Positions 43,990-53,845 are shown, counted from the first letter of the stretch. The stretch is DNA of 64,000 nucleotides from Desulfovibrio litoralis DSM 11393 (GCF_900143255.1 NZ_FRDI01000007.1:1-64000); one strand, 5' to 3'. A program made the numbers and translations. The notes: generated from the sequence alone by a model not told the origin.

Positions 43990-44604
43990 TTTAGTAGAGT
44001 TTGTTTCTTTTTTTGTACTGTTTGTTGACTGAGCGTCTTGATCTTTTTCAGCCTCTTTTTCTGATTTAAGCTCTGTGAAAGTGAGGTTGTGCTTATTCAT
44101 TTCGGCAATAACCTTATCGGTTATATCACGTTCGGCTTCAAAAGACAAAGCTTGAGCTTTAGCGATAACTATCTGTAAATTTTCGCTTTTACGAACAGAA
44201 TCAAGAGTAGCTTGATAGGTTTTTTCTATACTTGCCATTACTTGTTCTTCTTCTGCTTTAAACTTTTCTTCAAGTTTAGCGGCGGCTGTTTGGAATTTTT
44301 CTACGGTAGCCGGATCTTTTTCCTTGCCTTTAACTTCTTCTTGTAATTTTATAAATTCTTTTTGCAATTTGTCGGCGATGGTTTCAAGGTGTTTAACTGC
44401 GGCTTTTCCGGCTTCACTACTAGTAAATACGCGGTCAGTATCTACAAGCCCGACAGCAATTTTTTGTTCTAGGCTAGTTGTTGCGGTAGCATTGGTTTGA
44501 GCTTTTTGAGCTGAACCTGATTTATCGTCGCTACAACCTGTTAATAGAGTTAAAACGGCGACCGTTAAAAGAGTTTTTAAAACGATTTTTGTTAGCTTTG
44601 TCAT
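43987..44604 (-). CDS. Skp/OmpH-like coiled-coil lipoprotein
   Basis: A 205-aa lipoprotein. The signal ends in LLTGC (lipobox, Cys at residue 24). VGLVDTDRVFTSSEAGKAA is the characteristic OmpH/Skp start, followed by a long charged coiled coil (about 70-160) and a polar Asn/Thr/Lys tail. OmpH-like proteins are periplasmic chaperones for outer-membrane proteins, usually soluble; the lipid anchor differs. It follows the transglycosylase gene by 50 nt on the same strand. Its stop codon is contributed by the end of a dispersed repeat, so the Ser/Thr/Lys tail might be a shortened or altered end. Confidence 0.8.
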   Translation of the reverse strand: MTKLTKIVLKTLLTVAVLTLLTGCSDDKSGSAQKAQTNATATTSLEQKIAVGLVDTDRVFTSSEAGKAAVKHLETIADKLQKEFIKLQEEVKGKEKDPATVEKFQTAAAKLEEKFKAEEEQVMASIEKTYQATLDSVRKSENLQIVIAKAQALSFEAERDITDKVIAEMNKHNLTFTELKSEKEAEKDQDAQSTNSTKKETNSTK

Positions 44605-44654
44605 GAAGATTTCTCCGATGTATAGTGAGTTTAATATAGATAATAGGTTAGCTA

Positions 44655-45941
44655 TTATTGTATTTGTTCTTTTCCGTTTAAAATTTTATCAACATATAAA
44701 CGTGATTCGAGCCTGTTTAGTTTTGTGGTTAGATGTTGATAAACTTCCTCTGGTGTAAGACCGTTTATTATTTTTATTGCTTCTTCCCGCTCTGGGTTAA
44801 AGCTACGCCAAATTGCGTTTGGTCCTCCGTTATAGGCGGCGATTACGCACAGTTCCCTACTTTTTTTATTTTCAATGTCATGAAAATGGCGAGAGAACAA
44901 AAGGTGTACATACGCCACACCGTACTCTATATTTTTTATTGGGTCAAACAGAATCTCCGTTCCCGGAACTTCTTTTTTTCCCGTTAAAAAGCGATGAGCC
45001 TCGGCCCCGGCGGCATGAGGAATAAGTTGCATCAAACCTTGAGCGTTTGAACGACTTACGGCAAAGGGGCGATAGTTGCTTTCTGTTCGCATTATGGAAT
45101 AAATTAAACCTGATGATAATCCATATTTTTTAACGCTGTTTTCTACTGTGGTTTTATAAGAACCGGACAAAATAAATTCAGGTTGATAAGAATAGCGATA
45201 GCCTATTGTTTTTCTTTGAGCGTTTGTCTTTTTACATTGATTTAGAAAGTATATTCCAAGGTTTGGATAGACTTTCTGTAAAAAATAAGGCTCACTTAAC
45301 AAAAAAGTATCTTGCGGTGAATTTATCAATTGCTCTGTTTTCAATAGTTCTTTATTGGCGGAATTTGTTTCAAAACGATTAAGCGGAGTATATTCAGGCA
45401 AAATATTAATATCACTTGGAAGAAGCGTGGTGAGTGTGCTTTGAGTTCCGTATAAAACGACTTCGCCTTGTTTTATGGAAAGCCCGAGCGGTATAAGTTT
45501 GTTTAAATTTTTCGTTTGAGCTATGTTTTGGTTTAACTCAGACTGAAAGTTGATGATATTATCATTATTGATAACATAGCGTTTAGCCCAAGGGCGTGTT
45601 CCAAACTTTTCAAAGTCGGCAATATAATCAAAATCTTGATCTTGGTAAACGTTTATATAATTTAATTTGATTGGTGCTTCCGCTATCCATGTATCTTTTT
45701 CTTCAATAAATTGAAAAGATAAGCTTAAAGCCCAAACACTAAGCAAAAAAAGAAAAACCAAAACGGCAACACGCCAAAGATAAAAACTTATAATTATAAA
45801 CAATAAACTCGCCAAGGAGTATATTGCATTTATATAGTTTTTTGTAGCGGTTATTATCTTGTTAGAAAACGAATCTTGAAGTTCTGATTCTGATAAACCA
45901 AAAAGGGATTTTTTATTGAGATAATTGAAATTCTGAGACAT
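44655..45941 (-). CDS. Membrane-anchored lytic transglycosylase (SLT domain)
   Basis: A 428-aa murein hydrolase. Two membrane segments near the N-terminus (about 40-58 and 60-78) anchor it. A long extracytoplasmic region precedes the C-terminal SLT domain (about 265-400), where Glu287 in IMRTESNYRPFAVS is the catalytic acid; AQGLMQLIP, GVAYVHLL and AAYNGGPNAIWR complete it. The pattern is MltC-like, including a domain like the MltC N-terminal DUF. The enzyme cleaves glycan strands to 1,6-anhydro products. It precedes the Skp-like lipoprotein gene by 50 nt. Confidence 0.88.
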   Translation of the reverse strand: MSQNFNYLNKKSLFGLSESELQDSFSNKIITATKNYINAIYSLASLLFIIISFYLWRVAVLVFLFLLSVWALSLSFQFIEEKDTWIAEAPIKLNYINVYQDQDFDYIADFEKFGTRPWAKRYVINNDNIINFQSELNQNIAQTKNLNKLIPLGLSIKQGEVVLYGTQSTLTTLLPSDINILPEYTPLNRFETNSANKELLKTEQLINSPQDTFLLSEPYFLQKVYPNLGIYFLNQCKKTNAQRKTIGYRYSYQPEFILSGSYKTTVENSVKKYGLSSGLIYSIMRTESNYRPFAVSRSNAQGLMQLIPHAAGAEAHRFLTGKKEVPGTEILFDPIKNIEYGVAYVHLLFSRHFHDIENKKSRELCVIAAYNGGPNAIWRSFNPEREEAIKIINGLTPEEVYQHLTTKLNRLESRLYVDKILNGKEQIQ

Positions 45942-46109
45942 CTTGTGTAACCTTTTTTGTCTGTCAAAAAAATAACAGTGTTTTTTTCTTATAAACTCTT
46001 AATAAATAAGATGAAGTTTTTTTATTGAACGAGTTTTTCAAAAACTGGTTGAGCTGATGTCTTTCTTTGCAATTATTAATCCAACTTTTTAAAAAAGCAA
46101 TATTTTCAA

Positions 46110-48323
46110 TTATTCTTCCGGAATTGAATTTTTATTAAATATTTCATAACGGTTCCGTCCGTGTTGCTTTGAACTATAGAGGGCAATATCTACGTCGTGT
46201 AACATTTCGTTGAGGTTATCATATGCTCTTAAGTCAGGGATAACACCTATGCTGGTTTCAACCTTCAATTCGTGTTTAGTGAGTTTTAGAGGTTCTTTTA
46301 ACCCGTGAAGGATACGCTCGGCAACGTAGATAGCCTCAGCGGGGCTAAAAATATTTTCCAAAAAGATAATAAACTCATCTCCGCCCAAGCGACAAACCGT
46401 ATCAACCCCTCTGACTTGTTTAACCAAAAAATTAGCAACTTTCTTTAAAAGTTCGTCGCCGACTCCGTGTCCGTATTTGTCATTAACCAATTTAAAGTGA
46501 TCAAGGTCAAGCATGAGTATTGCACACAGATAATCTTGGTTACGCTTCATACGCTCTATTCCAAAATGAACTCTTTCTTGTAACAAGGTTCTGTTTGCAA
46601 GTTGGGTTAAAGGGTCTTTTAAAGCCAAAAGTGATAAGTTAAATTCGTGTTTTTTTCGCCCTATTGTGCTGGCGATTTGGTTAGCAAGCATTTTCATCAA
46701 GCTAAAATCATATTCGTAAAAAGTATGATTTTTTTCATGCGTATAGAAAATTAAAGCTCCGATACATTGGTCTTCGTTAATAATAAGCGGTGTTCCCATT
46801 AAATAATACCAACGAACACGACATTTTGTTTCTTTTACTGTTCGTCCCGACGCTTTTGAGCTTAGCGGTTTCTTTTTTTCAAGAATTTCATTAATAAAAT
46901 CTCTTAAAACACACTCGTTACAGGTGTGTAAACCATAGATCAAGTCTTTATCAAAACTTGAGGGAAATTCCACATTGCCATCTTCGTTTACAATGGCGAT
47001 AGCAAAGCCCATTCCGCTTTCTGAAGGCAACGCCTCGTAAATAGAACGATAAAGCTCGGAAAAAGTTTTGGCATCATCAGCGGCAGCAGTAATATTATAT
47101 AATAACGAAAGCATACGCTGGTTGTTTTTTAGTTCGTTAATATTGGTAATTGAGGCGACACAGCGTGTTGCAATTCCGTTTTTATTTTTTGAAATTACTT
47201 TGAGCTTATAACGAAGCCAGATTGTGGTATTATCTTGTTTTCTGGCTCTACACTCTAGTTGTAAAAAATCTTTTCTTCCTAAAATACAAGCCGCTCTCTG
47301 TTTTCTCAGGTTTGGAATATCATTTGGATGAATCATAGAACGCCAAAGGTTGTCTTTGTTTGTATAGTCTGTGGCTTCATAACCCAAAAGGTCTCTAAAT
47401 TGAGCGGAATATTGTATTAGCCCGTTTTTTACGTTCCAATCAAAAAGTCCGTCAACCGTATATTCTAAAATTTGTGTGGCAAGACAGTTGGAAGAGCCGA
47501 TAAATGTTTCCATTTTTTTCGGTTTTTCTTCTATTTCGCGTATAAGGCTGTAAGCTCCGACATGCGTTAAACCTTTCTCGTAGGTAAAGTCAAGCAGGCT
47601 GTCTTCAACATAAGTCCACTTGCCGGCGTTGTTTTTTATGCGATATTTTAGGTCAGAAGTAAGCTGTTTATCGGCTCTTTGAAAGATATAAAAGACAGCA
47701 TTTAAAGCATCATCAGGGTGTATGCTGTGATAAAGGTCGTTAAGTGAGATATATGGAATTTGCGGAAAGTCAGGGTTTGTCTCTAAATGATGTATTGAGT
47801 CTACGTTTAAAGAAAGTTCATAGGCACAAAAAATGTTTTTTTCATCGTTAATAAGCGTAGTTATTTGTTGTTGATTTTGTGAACTTAAATATTCACAGGC
47901 AACAACAAGAGTTTTGTAACCTAATAAAAAAGTTAGCTTTACGTTTAGTTCTTTGTTTATTTTAATTGTAAAAGAAGGCGTTTTGATTTTTATCAATTCA
48001 GAAAAATTTAATTTCTTACTGTTTAAATAATCTTTGTGTTGTTCAAAAAAGTCGTTAAATTTTTTTTCTATTTTATCAGGTAAAAAGTTTGCCCAAGCTT
48101 TGGGGTTAATTTGATTATTTTTTATCAACTCATTATATTGAACCGAACGCTTTGCGATTAAGCTTAGAAAGTCAAGCCCTTTTAAGTTACAGTCAACGCA
48201 AAACAGATTGTGATCTAAAATAAATACAGCACAAGGCAACAAGTTAAGGTTTAGATATCTTGTTTCACGTTTTGAACTGCTGAATAGATTTGGTGTCGCT
48301 TCTATATTTAACTTTTTGTTCAT
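46110..48323 (-). CDS. PAS/GAF diguanylate cyclase
   Basis: A 737-aa soluble signalling protein that should make cyclic di-GMP. An N-terminal sensory part (about 20-260) with PAS-like folds is followed by a clear PAS domain (about 285-405, VDGLFDWNVKNGLIQYSAQF), a GAF domain (about 415-560), and a GGDEF domain (about 570-737) with the intact active motif RLGGDEF. An allosteric RxxD site (RGVD) lies exactly five residues before it, so product inhibition is likely. No EAL domain, so it is a synthase only. A predicted sigma-54 promoter lies 163 nt upstream of its start. Confidence 0.92.
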   Translation of the reverse strand: MNKKLNIEATPNLFSSSKRETRYLNLNLLPCAVFILDHNLFCVDCNLKGLDFLSLIAKRSVQYNELIKNNQINPKAWANFLPDKIEKKFNDFFEQHKDYLNSKKLNFSELIKIKTPSFTIKINKELNVKLTFLLGYKTLVVACEYLSSQNQQQITTLINDEKNIFCAYELSLNVDSIHHLETNPDFPQIPYISLNDLYHSIHPDDALNAVFYIFQRADKQLTSDLKYRIKNNAGKWTYVEDSLLDFTYEKGLTHVGAYSLIREIEEKPKKMETFIGSSNCLATQILEYTVDGLFDWNVKNGLIQYSAQFRDLLGYEATDYTNKDNLWRSMIHPNDIPNLRKQRAACILGRKDFLQLECRARKQDNTTIWLRYKLKVISKNKNGIATRCVASITNINELKNNQRMLSLLYNITAAADDAKTFSELYRSIYEALPSESGMGFAIAIVNEDGNVEFPSSFDKDLIYGLHTCNECVLRDFINEILEKKKPLSSKASGRTVKETKCRVRWYYLMGTPLIINEDQCIGALIFYTHEKNHTFYEYDFSLMKMLANQIASTIGRKKHEFNLSLLALKDPLTQLANRTLLQERVHFGIERMKRNQDYLCAILMLDLDHFKLVNDKYGHGVGDELLKKVANFLVKQVRGVDTVCRLGGDEFIIFLENIFSPAEAIYVAERILHGLKEPLKLTKHELKVETSIGVIPDLRAYDNLNEMLHDVDIALYSSKQHGRNRYEIFNKNSIPEE

Positions 48324-48736
48324 AGCGGCTTTTCCTGTTTGCGGATAAAAATCTTATTTGAGATACTGCAATTCTTTTTTTACTATACTAAAATAAAGGG
48401 TGTGTAAAATTATTTTATGATATTTTGTGGTTCTTTTGAAACTTTTTTTGCAGGTAATGATATACTCTTTTGCTTGAATATTTTTTGCAAAATACTTGCC
48501 AAAATATTTATTTTTTAACAACACTTAAACACAAGATAACAGCCTATTTTTATTGTATAAAAATCAAATTGCAATTAGTATTATATCTTGCGAACATATT
48601 ATAGTATAAAAAATATAGATTTGCACCGGAAAATATTGCCAATTTTTGAATTTTTTAGAAAATATATTTTCAAAACACAACGTTAAATTACTTACAGGTA
48701 ATTTATGAGAAAACCGAACTGAAAGTTTTTTGATCT
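48324..48736. other. Intergenic region between the activator and the diguanylate cyclase
   Basis: 413 nt, very AT-rich, no ORF with a ribosome binding site. It holds the sigma-54 core described separately. A weak hairpin (AAAAC with GTTTT, about 48705-48732) is the only terminator-like structure after the activator gene. Confidence 0.4.
48486..48501 (-). promoter_or_regulatory. Sigma-54 promoter core upstream of the diguanylate cyclase
   Basis: Minus strand TGGCAAGTATTTTGCA: GG and GC spaced by exactly 10 nt, TGGCA and TTGCA both perfect. The predicted start is near 48475, giving a leader of about 150 nt. The gene upstream encodes an NtrC-type activator. Confidence 0.6.
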
Positions 48737-50188
48737 TTATTCGTTTTCTGTCAAATTATAGTCTTTTATTTTTTTTAATAGAGTGGAACGAGTAATGCCC
48801 AATATTCTGGCGACTTCGCTACGATTTCCATCATACTTTTTAAGGTTTTCTCTTATCGCCTGTTTTTCTATTGTTGCCAAAGACAAATCTGTTAGCGAAC
48901 CCTGAGTTTCGCTGTTAAAATTCGATAATGTTTCAGAAATCTTAAGAGTATTGGTTTCTTTATTCTCATTATAAAATTGCGGTGGAAGGACTTTTATATC
49001 GAGTTCGTTTGAGTTTGGCGGTGTTAAAATAACCGCACGCTCTATAATGTTTTGCAATTCTCTGACATTCCCGGCCCAATGATACGAGCTTAAAAGCTCC
49101 AAAGCTTTTGGGTTTATTGTTGTTACGTTTTTGTTGTTTTTTTCCGAGAATTTTTTAAGAAAATAAGAGGCAAGTAAGGGAATATCTTCTTTTCTTTCTC
49201 TTAAGGCGGGAACTTTAAGATTAATTACGTTTAATCTAAAATATAAATCTTCTCTAAATTTGCCTTCTTTGACTTCGTTTAAAAGGTTTCTGTTTGTTGC
49301 CGCAATTATTCTGGCATCAACTTTCAAAAGCTGATCGCTTCCAACTCGTTGGATTTCGCCTTGTTGCAAAACACGTAACAGCTTTGGTTGAAGCGAAAGC
49401 GGCATTTCCCCAATCTCATCTAAAAAAATTGTAGACTCGTTGGCTTGAATAAAACGCCCCTCTCGTTTTTTGTCAGCACCGGTAAAAGCACCTTTTTCGT
49501 GTCCGAAGAGTTCGCTTTCCAATAAGTTTTCGGATAAAGCAGCACAATTGAGCAATATTAATTCTTTTTTGCTTCTTAAACCGGCACTATGAATAGCTTT
49601 TGCGACTAATTCTTTTCCTGTTCCCGATTCACCTTCTATTAAAATAGTTGCTTCGGTCGGAGCAACCGTTAAAATAAATTGTTTTAAAGTTCGCATTACT
49701 TTTGAATTTCCGATTAATTCGGGAAAAAGTAAGTCTTCTTCATCATCAAGTATTTGTAATGATTCTTTTAACTTTTTATTTTCTTTTTTTAAGAGAGTAT
49801 GTTCCGAGGCTCGTTCGAGGCTAAGTTTAAGCTCGTCAAAATTTAACGGTTTGTTTAAATAATCGTAAGCCCCAAGACGCAAGGCTTCGACAGCCGTTGA
49901 GAGCGAAGAATAAGCCGTCATCATAATCACGGGAAGTTCGGGCAAGCTATTTTTTATATGTTTTAACGCCGTGATTCCGTCCATTTGTGCCATTCTAATG
50001 TCCATTAAGACGATATTTGGCATTGCGTTTGTTGTGGAGTTTGTTGAGGCGGAAATAAAATCCAAGGCTTTTTGCCCGTTTTCAGCTTCGGTAACTTTAT
50101 AACCCCAAGAACCAAGCATCATTTTTAACATGCCCCTGTGTCCGGCATCATCATCAACCAAGAGAATATGTTGAGTATTTTTTTGCAT
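48737..50188 (-). CDS. NtrC-family sigma-54-dependent response regulator
   Basis: A 483-aa activator. The receiver (about 5-125) has Asp63 in LMDIRMAQMDG, with a short Ser/Thr/Asn-rich insertion before it. The AAA+ domain (about 155-395) shows Walker A GESGTGKE, the sigma-54 contact loop GAFTGA and ESTIFLDEIGEMPLSLQPKL. The Fis-type helix-turn-helix is at about 445-478 (NRSEVARILGITRSTLLKKI). When phosphorylated it should open sigma-54 promoters. A sigma-54 core lies downstream, before the diguanylate cyclase. The kinase partner is not adjacent; livF precedes it on the same strand with 41 nt between. Confidence 0.95.
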   Translation of the reverse strand: MQKNTQHILLVDDDAGHRGMLKMMLGSWGYKVTEAENGQKALDFISASTNSTTNAMPNIVLMDIRMAQMDGITALKHIKNSLPELPVIMMTAYSSLSTAVEALRLGAYDYLNKPLNFDELKLSLERASEHTLLKKENKKLKESLQILDDEEDLLFPELIGNSKVMRTLKQFILTVAPTEATILIEGESGTGKELVAKAIHSAGLRSKKELILLNCAALSENLLESELFGHEKGAFTGADKKREGRFIQANESTIFLDEIGEMPLSLQPKLLRVLQQGEIQRVGSDQLLKVDARIIAATNRNLLNEVKEGKFREDLYFRLNVINLKVPALRERKEDIPLLASYFLKKFSEKNNKNVTTINPKALELLSSYHWAGNVRELQNIIERAVILTPPNSNELDIKVLPPQFYNENKETNTLKISETLSNFNSETQGSLTDLSLATIEKQAIRENLKKYDGNRSEVARILGITRSTLLKKIKDYNLTENE

Positions 50189-50229
50189 GGTTGTTTCCTT
50201 TGGGAAAAGCTTGGTTTAAAAGTTTTGAG

Positions 50230-50946
50230 TTATTTTATTGTTCCGCCTAAATATGCTTTTTGGATATCAGGGTTTTTCAATAAATTTGACGCCTTATCTT
50301 CCATTACAATTTTGCCGACTTCCATAACATAACCTCTATCGGCAAGTTTTAAAGCCGCTTTTGCGTTTTGTTCGACTAAGATAACGGTTACGCCGGCGTC
50401 GTTGATTGCTTTAATTGTTGAAAAAATTGAGCGTACCAAAATTGGTGCCAAGCCAAGAGAAGGTTCGTCCAATAACAAAATTTTTGGGTTTCCCATTAAG
50501 GCACGACCGATAGCGAGCATTTGTTGTTCCCCGCCTGACAAGGTTCCTGCCAGTTGGTGTTTTCTCTCCATTAAACGTGGGAAGAGCCGAAAAATCCATT
50601 CTAAAGTTTGAGTATTTTTTTTGATATTTTGAGAAGTAAAAGCACCCAGATTAAGATTTTCAATAACGCTCATTGTTCCAAAAACTCTGCGTCCTTCGGG
50701 TGATTGAGTGATTCCTCGTTTAACTATTTCGTGGCTTGGAAGTGAATGAAGGGCTTGGTTATCAAAAAGAATTTCCCCTTTATTTGGCTTAACCAAACCG
50801 CTAATACTCATTAAGGTCGTGGTTTTACCCGCTCCGTTTGCCCCAAGAATAGTAACGATTTCTCCCATATTTATATGCAAGTTAATACCGTGTAAGGCTT
50901 CAACATTTCCATAAGCCACATGAAGGTTTTTCAGTTCTAAGTTCAT
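50230..50946 (-). CDS. livF: Branched-chain amino-acid ABC transporter ATPase LivF
   Basis: Cytoplasmic ATPase subunit, 238 aa. Walker A GANGAGKTT, signature SGGEQQMLAIGRAL, Walker B ILLLDEPSLGLAP. This is the LivF kind, slightly shorter than LivG. It follows livG by about 65 nt, as the last gene of livKHMGF. The next gene on this strand is the sigma-54 activator, which may be part of the same read-through. Confidence 0.95.
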   Translation of the reverse strand: MNLELKNLHVAYGNVEALHGINLHINMGEIVTILGANGAGKTTTLMSISGLVKPNKGEILFDNQALHSLPSHEIVKRGITQSPEGRRVFGTMSVIENLNLGAFTSQNIKKNTQTLEWIFRLFPRLMERKHQLAGTLSGGEQQMLAIGRALMGNPKILLLDEPSLGLAPILVRSIFSTIKAINDAGVTVILVEQNAKAALKLADRGYVMEVGKIVMEDKASNLLKNPDIQKAYLGGTIK

Positions 50947-51011
50947 AATATTATCATTTTTAAATCTAAGTAAAATATAAGTTTGAAAAACAATGAAGTC
51001 TTTTTAAATAG

Positions 51012-51776
51012 TTAGTCGTCATCAGAGCCAAGATAAGCTTCGATAACCGCCGGGTCGTTGCGAACTTTTTCCGGTTTTCCGTCTGCAATCACGGCACCAT
51101 ATTCCAAAACGATTAAATGTTGACAAACTTCCATCACAAGCCCCATATCGTGTTCAATCAACAAAACGCTGATGTCTCTTTGTTTTATAGCTTCTATTAA
51201 ACCGATCAAGGCTTGGGTTTCCTGATCATTCATTCCGCCTGCCGGTTCATCTAAAATCAAAAGTTTCGGGTCGCTTGCCAAGGCCCTGGCTATTTCAAGC
51301 AGGCGTTGATTTCCGTAAGAAAGGTTTTTTGCCTTATTGTCATATTGTGAATCTAAACCGACAAAAGCCAACTCTTGCATAGCTTTTTCAATCGCTCGTT
51401 TTTCTTCTTTTTTTTGAGAAGGTGTTTTAAAAAGAGAAGAAAAAATGCCCGAACTCATGCGACAATGACAACCGGAAAGCACATTATCCAAAATACTCAT
51501 TTTTGAAAATAAGCGAATAGTTTGAAAGGTGCGTGCTATACCGAGTTTTACAATTTGATATGGCTCAAGCCCAGAGATATTTTTTTCTTGGAACAAAATA
51601 TTGCCGTTATCGGGCTTGTAATTTCCGGTAATCAAGTTAAAGGCGGTTGTTTTTCCCGCACCGTTTGGACCGATTAAACCAACAACACTACCTTTTTCCA
51701 TAGTAAAGGAAACAGAGTTGACGGCAATTAGTCCGCCAAATTTTTTGCTAACGTTTTGTAATTCAAGTAAGCTCAT
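51012..51776 (-). CDS. livG: Branched-chain amino-acid ABC transporter ATPase LivG
   Basis: Cytoplasmic ATPase subunit, 254 aa. Walker A GPNGAGKTT, signature SYGNQRLLEIARAL, Walker B LLILDEPAGGMND, and the LivG-type N-terminus LLELQNVSKKFGGLIAVN. The ATG at 51776 is selected because AGGAAAAGG precedes it; the frame opens upstream inside livM without a site. It lies 2 nt after the livM stop. Confidence 0.95.
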   Translation of the reverse strand: MSLLELQNVSKKFGGLIAVNSVSFTMEKGSVVGLIGPNGAGKTTAFNLITGNYKPDNGNILFQEKNISGLEPYQIVKLGIARTFQTIRLFSKMSILDNVLSGCHCRMSSGIFSSLFKTPSQKKEEKRAIEKAMQELAFVGLDSQYDNKAKNLSYGNQRLLEIARALASDPKLLILDEPAGGMNDQETQALIGLIEAIKQRDISVLLIEHDMGLVMEVCQHLIVLEYGAVIADGKPEKVRNDPAVIEAYLGSDDD

Positions 51777-51778
51777 TA

Positions 51779-52819
51779 TTAGACCTTTTCCTGAATCGTT
51801 TGAGTCCGCTGAGCGTTTGTGTCCAAGCGGTTTTTGAGTGAGATCATACAAGGAAAAATACCGACTAAATTTTTTACGTTATATTTACGCATACGTTCAG
51901 GCAACAGTCCTTGAGGACGAAAAATCATCATCACAACCATAGCAAGACCAAAAAACAACATTCTGGCACTTTCCAAGTCTCTAAATAATTCAGGCAAACC
52001 AATAATTAAAAAAGACCCCAAAATTACTCCCCTAATACTGCCTGATCCACCTAAAATAACAATTGCAAACAATTTAACCGATTCGTCAAAAGAAAAAGAA
52101 CCCGGAGAAATAATACTCATTTTAGACGCAAAGATAGTTCCGCAAAGACCGGCCCAAAACGCACCGATGACAAACGCCAAAAGCTTATAGTTGGTTGTGT
52201 TTATTCCGCTACCTGCTGCTGCGGTTTCGTCTTCTCTGATATAATTTAAGGCTCGCCCAAAGCGAGAGTTATTCAAAGAGGCAAAGACAAGAATGCTTAA
52301 CCCAACAAAAAACCAAATAAGATAATAAAAATCAATTGTCTTTGATATTTTAATACCAAATAAAACTGGTTTGGCTATTCCGAAAATCCCGTTTGCCCCT
52401 CCGGTAAGTCCGCCTATATCGTTTGTCAGGGTAATTCTAACTATTTCAACAATTCCAATAGTTACGATTAAAAAATAATCGCCTCTCAAGTGGATAATCG
52501 GGCGTGCCAATAAAAAAGCCAATATAGCGGCACAAATCCCGGCGAACGGAAGGGTTTGGATAATTGAAAAGCCGTATTGAGTCGCCAAAATTCCCGTTAC
52601 ATAAGCACCAACAGCATAAAAAGCCGTATGCCCCATATGGAAAAGTCCGCTTTGTCCCAATATTAAATTTAAAGACAAAGCCAAAGAAATATACATTCCC
52701 ACACTGTTTAAAACATCGGTATGATAAGCACTTGTGAGCTGTGGAAAGAGTAAAATACCGATCCAAAAAATTATATAACCGGCGTATAATATTTTTTGAT
52801 TGTTAAATATTTGACTCAT
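51779..52819 (-). CDS. livM: Branched-chain amino-acid ABC transporter permease LivM
   Basis: Inner-membrane permease, 346 aa, about nine membrane segments. LILGQSGLFHMGHTAFYAVGAY and GGSGSIRGVILGS are typical of LivM. It overlaps livH by 4 nt (ATGA). The C-terminal tail after about residue 310 is polar and a little longer than usual. Confidence 0.94.
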   Translation of the reverse strand: MSQIFNNQKILYAGYIIFWIGILLFPQLTSAYHTDVLNSVGMYISLALSLNLILGQSGLFHMGHTAFYAVGAYVTGILATQYGFSIIQTLPFAGICAAILAFLLARPIIHLRGDYFLIVTIGIVEIVRITLTNDIGGLTGGANGIFGIAKPVLFGIKISKTIDFYYLIWFFVGLSILVFASLNNSRFGRALNYIREDETAAAGSGINTTNYKLLAFVIGAFWAGLCGTIFASKMSIISPGSFSFDESVKLFAIVILGGSGSIRGVILGSFLIIGLPELFRDLESARMLFFGLAMVVMMIFRPQGLLPERMRKYNVKNLVGIFPCMISLKNRLDTNAQRTQTIQEKV

Positions 52820-53721
52820 AATTTATCAGCAACCCTCTCGCCTAATAACCCCGTCGGACGCACTATAAGAATCAAAATCAAAACTCCGAAAGAGATAGCG
52901 TCTCTCCAAGCACTAGAAATATAAGCAGCCCCGAGAGCTTCTATTATTCCCAATAAAAAACCGCCTAACATAGCACCGGGAATATTGCCTATTCCTCCAA
53001 TAATTGCGGCGGTAAACGCCTTTAAGCCATAACCCCAACCCATAGCCGGGTCAACACGCCCGTAAAGCAGACCGACCATAACCCCGGCGGCTCCGCCTAA
53101 AGCAGGTCCGATCATAAAAACGAGTGCAATAATTTTGTTAACGTCTATCCCCATAAGCTTGGCAGCACCTTGATCAATTGCAACAGCTCGAATTGCCGAA
53201 CCTGTTTTGGTGCGATGAATAAAAAAGTATAAACCCAGCATTAACAGAATGGAAGAAACAAACATCAGTATGCGTACAACGGGAATATCCATTCCGAACA
53301 AACTAAACGCCATATTTGGGCGAATATCGCTAGGATAAACTTGGTTCTTTGCACCATAAATCAGCATGATCGCATTTTGCAAGAAGATAGAAGCACCCAA
53401 AGCAGAAACAACCGCAGAGAGGCGGCTTGAGTTGCGTAAGGGTCTATAGGCAACTCGTTCCAATAAATATCCCGCAACGGCAACTAAACCCATAACCATT
53501 ACAATGATTAATAAAATTCCGTAAAAGCTACCTACGTCTCCGGATATTCCCATAGACAAAATAAGGGTTAATCCTAAATAGCCCCCTAAAGCAAAGAGGT
53601 CTCCGTGGGCAAAGTTAATCAAACGGAGTACACCGTAAACCATAGTGTAGCCTAAAGCAATTAAGGCATAAATTCCGCCGACGGCGAGTCCGTTGGTTAG
53701 TTGTTGAAAAAATTCTTCCAT
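52816..53721 (-). CDS. livH: Branched-chain amino-acid ABC transporter permease LivH
   Basis: Inner-membrane permease, 301 aa, about eight segments. NGLAVGGIYALIALGYTMVYG and GGIGNIPGAMLGGFLLGI are the LivH marks. CAGGATTGAA precedes the ATG. It is 155 nt after livK, with a hairpin in between. Confidence 0.95.
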   Translation of the reverse strand: MEEFFQQLTNGLAVGGIYALIALGYTMVYGVLRLINFAHGDLFALGGYLGLTLILSMGISGDVGSFYGILLIIVMVMGLVAVAGYLLERVAYRPLRNSSRLSAVVSALGASIFLQNAIMLIYGAKNQVYPSDIRPNMAFSLFGMDIPVVRILMFVSSILLMLGLYFFIHRTKTGSAIRAVAIDQGAAKLMGIDVNKIIALVFMIGPALGGAAGVMVGLLYGRVDPAMGWGYGLKAFTAAIIGGIGNIPGAMLGGFLLGIIEALGAAYISSAWRDAISFGVLILILIVRPTGLLGERVADKL

Positions 53722-53822
53722 TTCAATCCTGAGTCATTAAGATATTAGCAAAACAGCTTTTAAATTAACAGTATAAGTATTTTAAAGCAGTCAGCATATT
53801 AAAAGCAAGCCACACAATAATA

Positions 53823-53845
53823 TTTGGGGGACTTTCTCCCCCAAA
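53823..53845 (-). terminator. Intercistronic hairpin between livK and livH
   Basis: TTTGGGGGA and TCCCCCAAA form a perfect 9-bp stem with a 5-nt loop. There is only a weak U-tract after it on the minus strand. It probably lowers transcription of the permease genes or stabilises the binding-protein mRNA. Confidence 0.65.
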
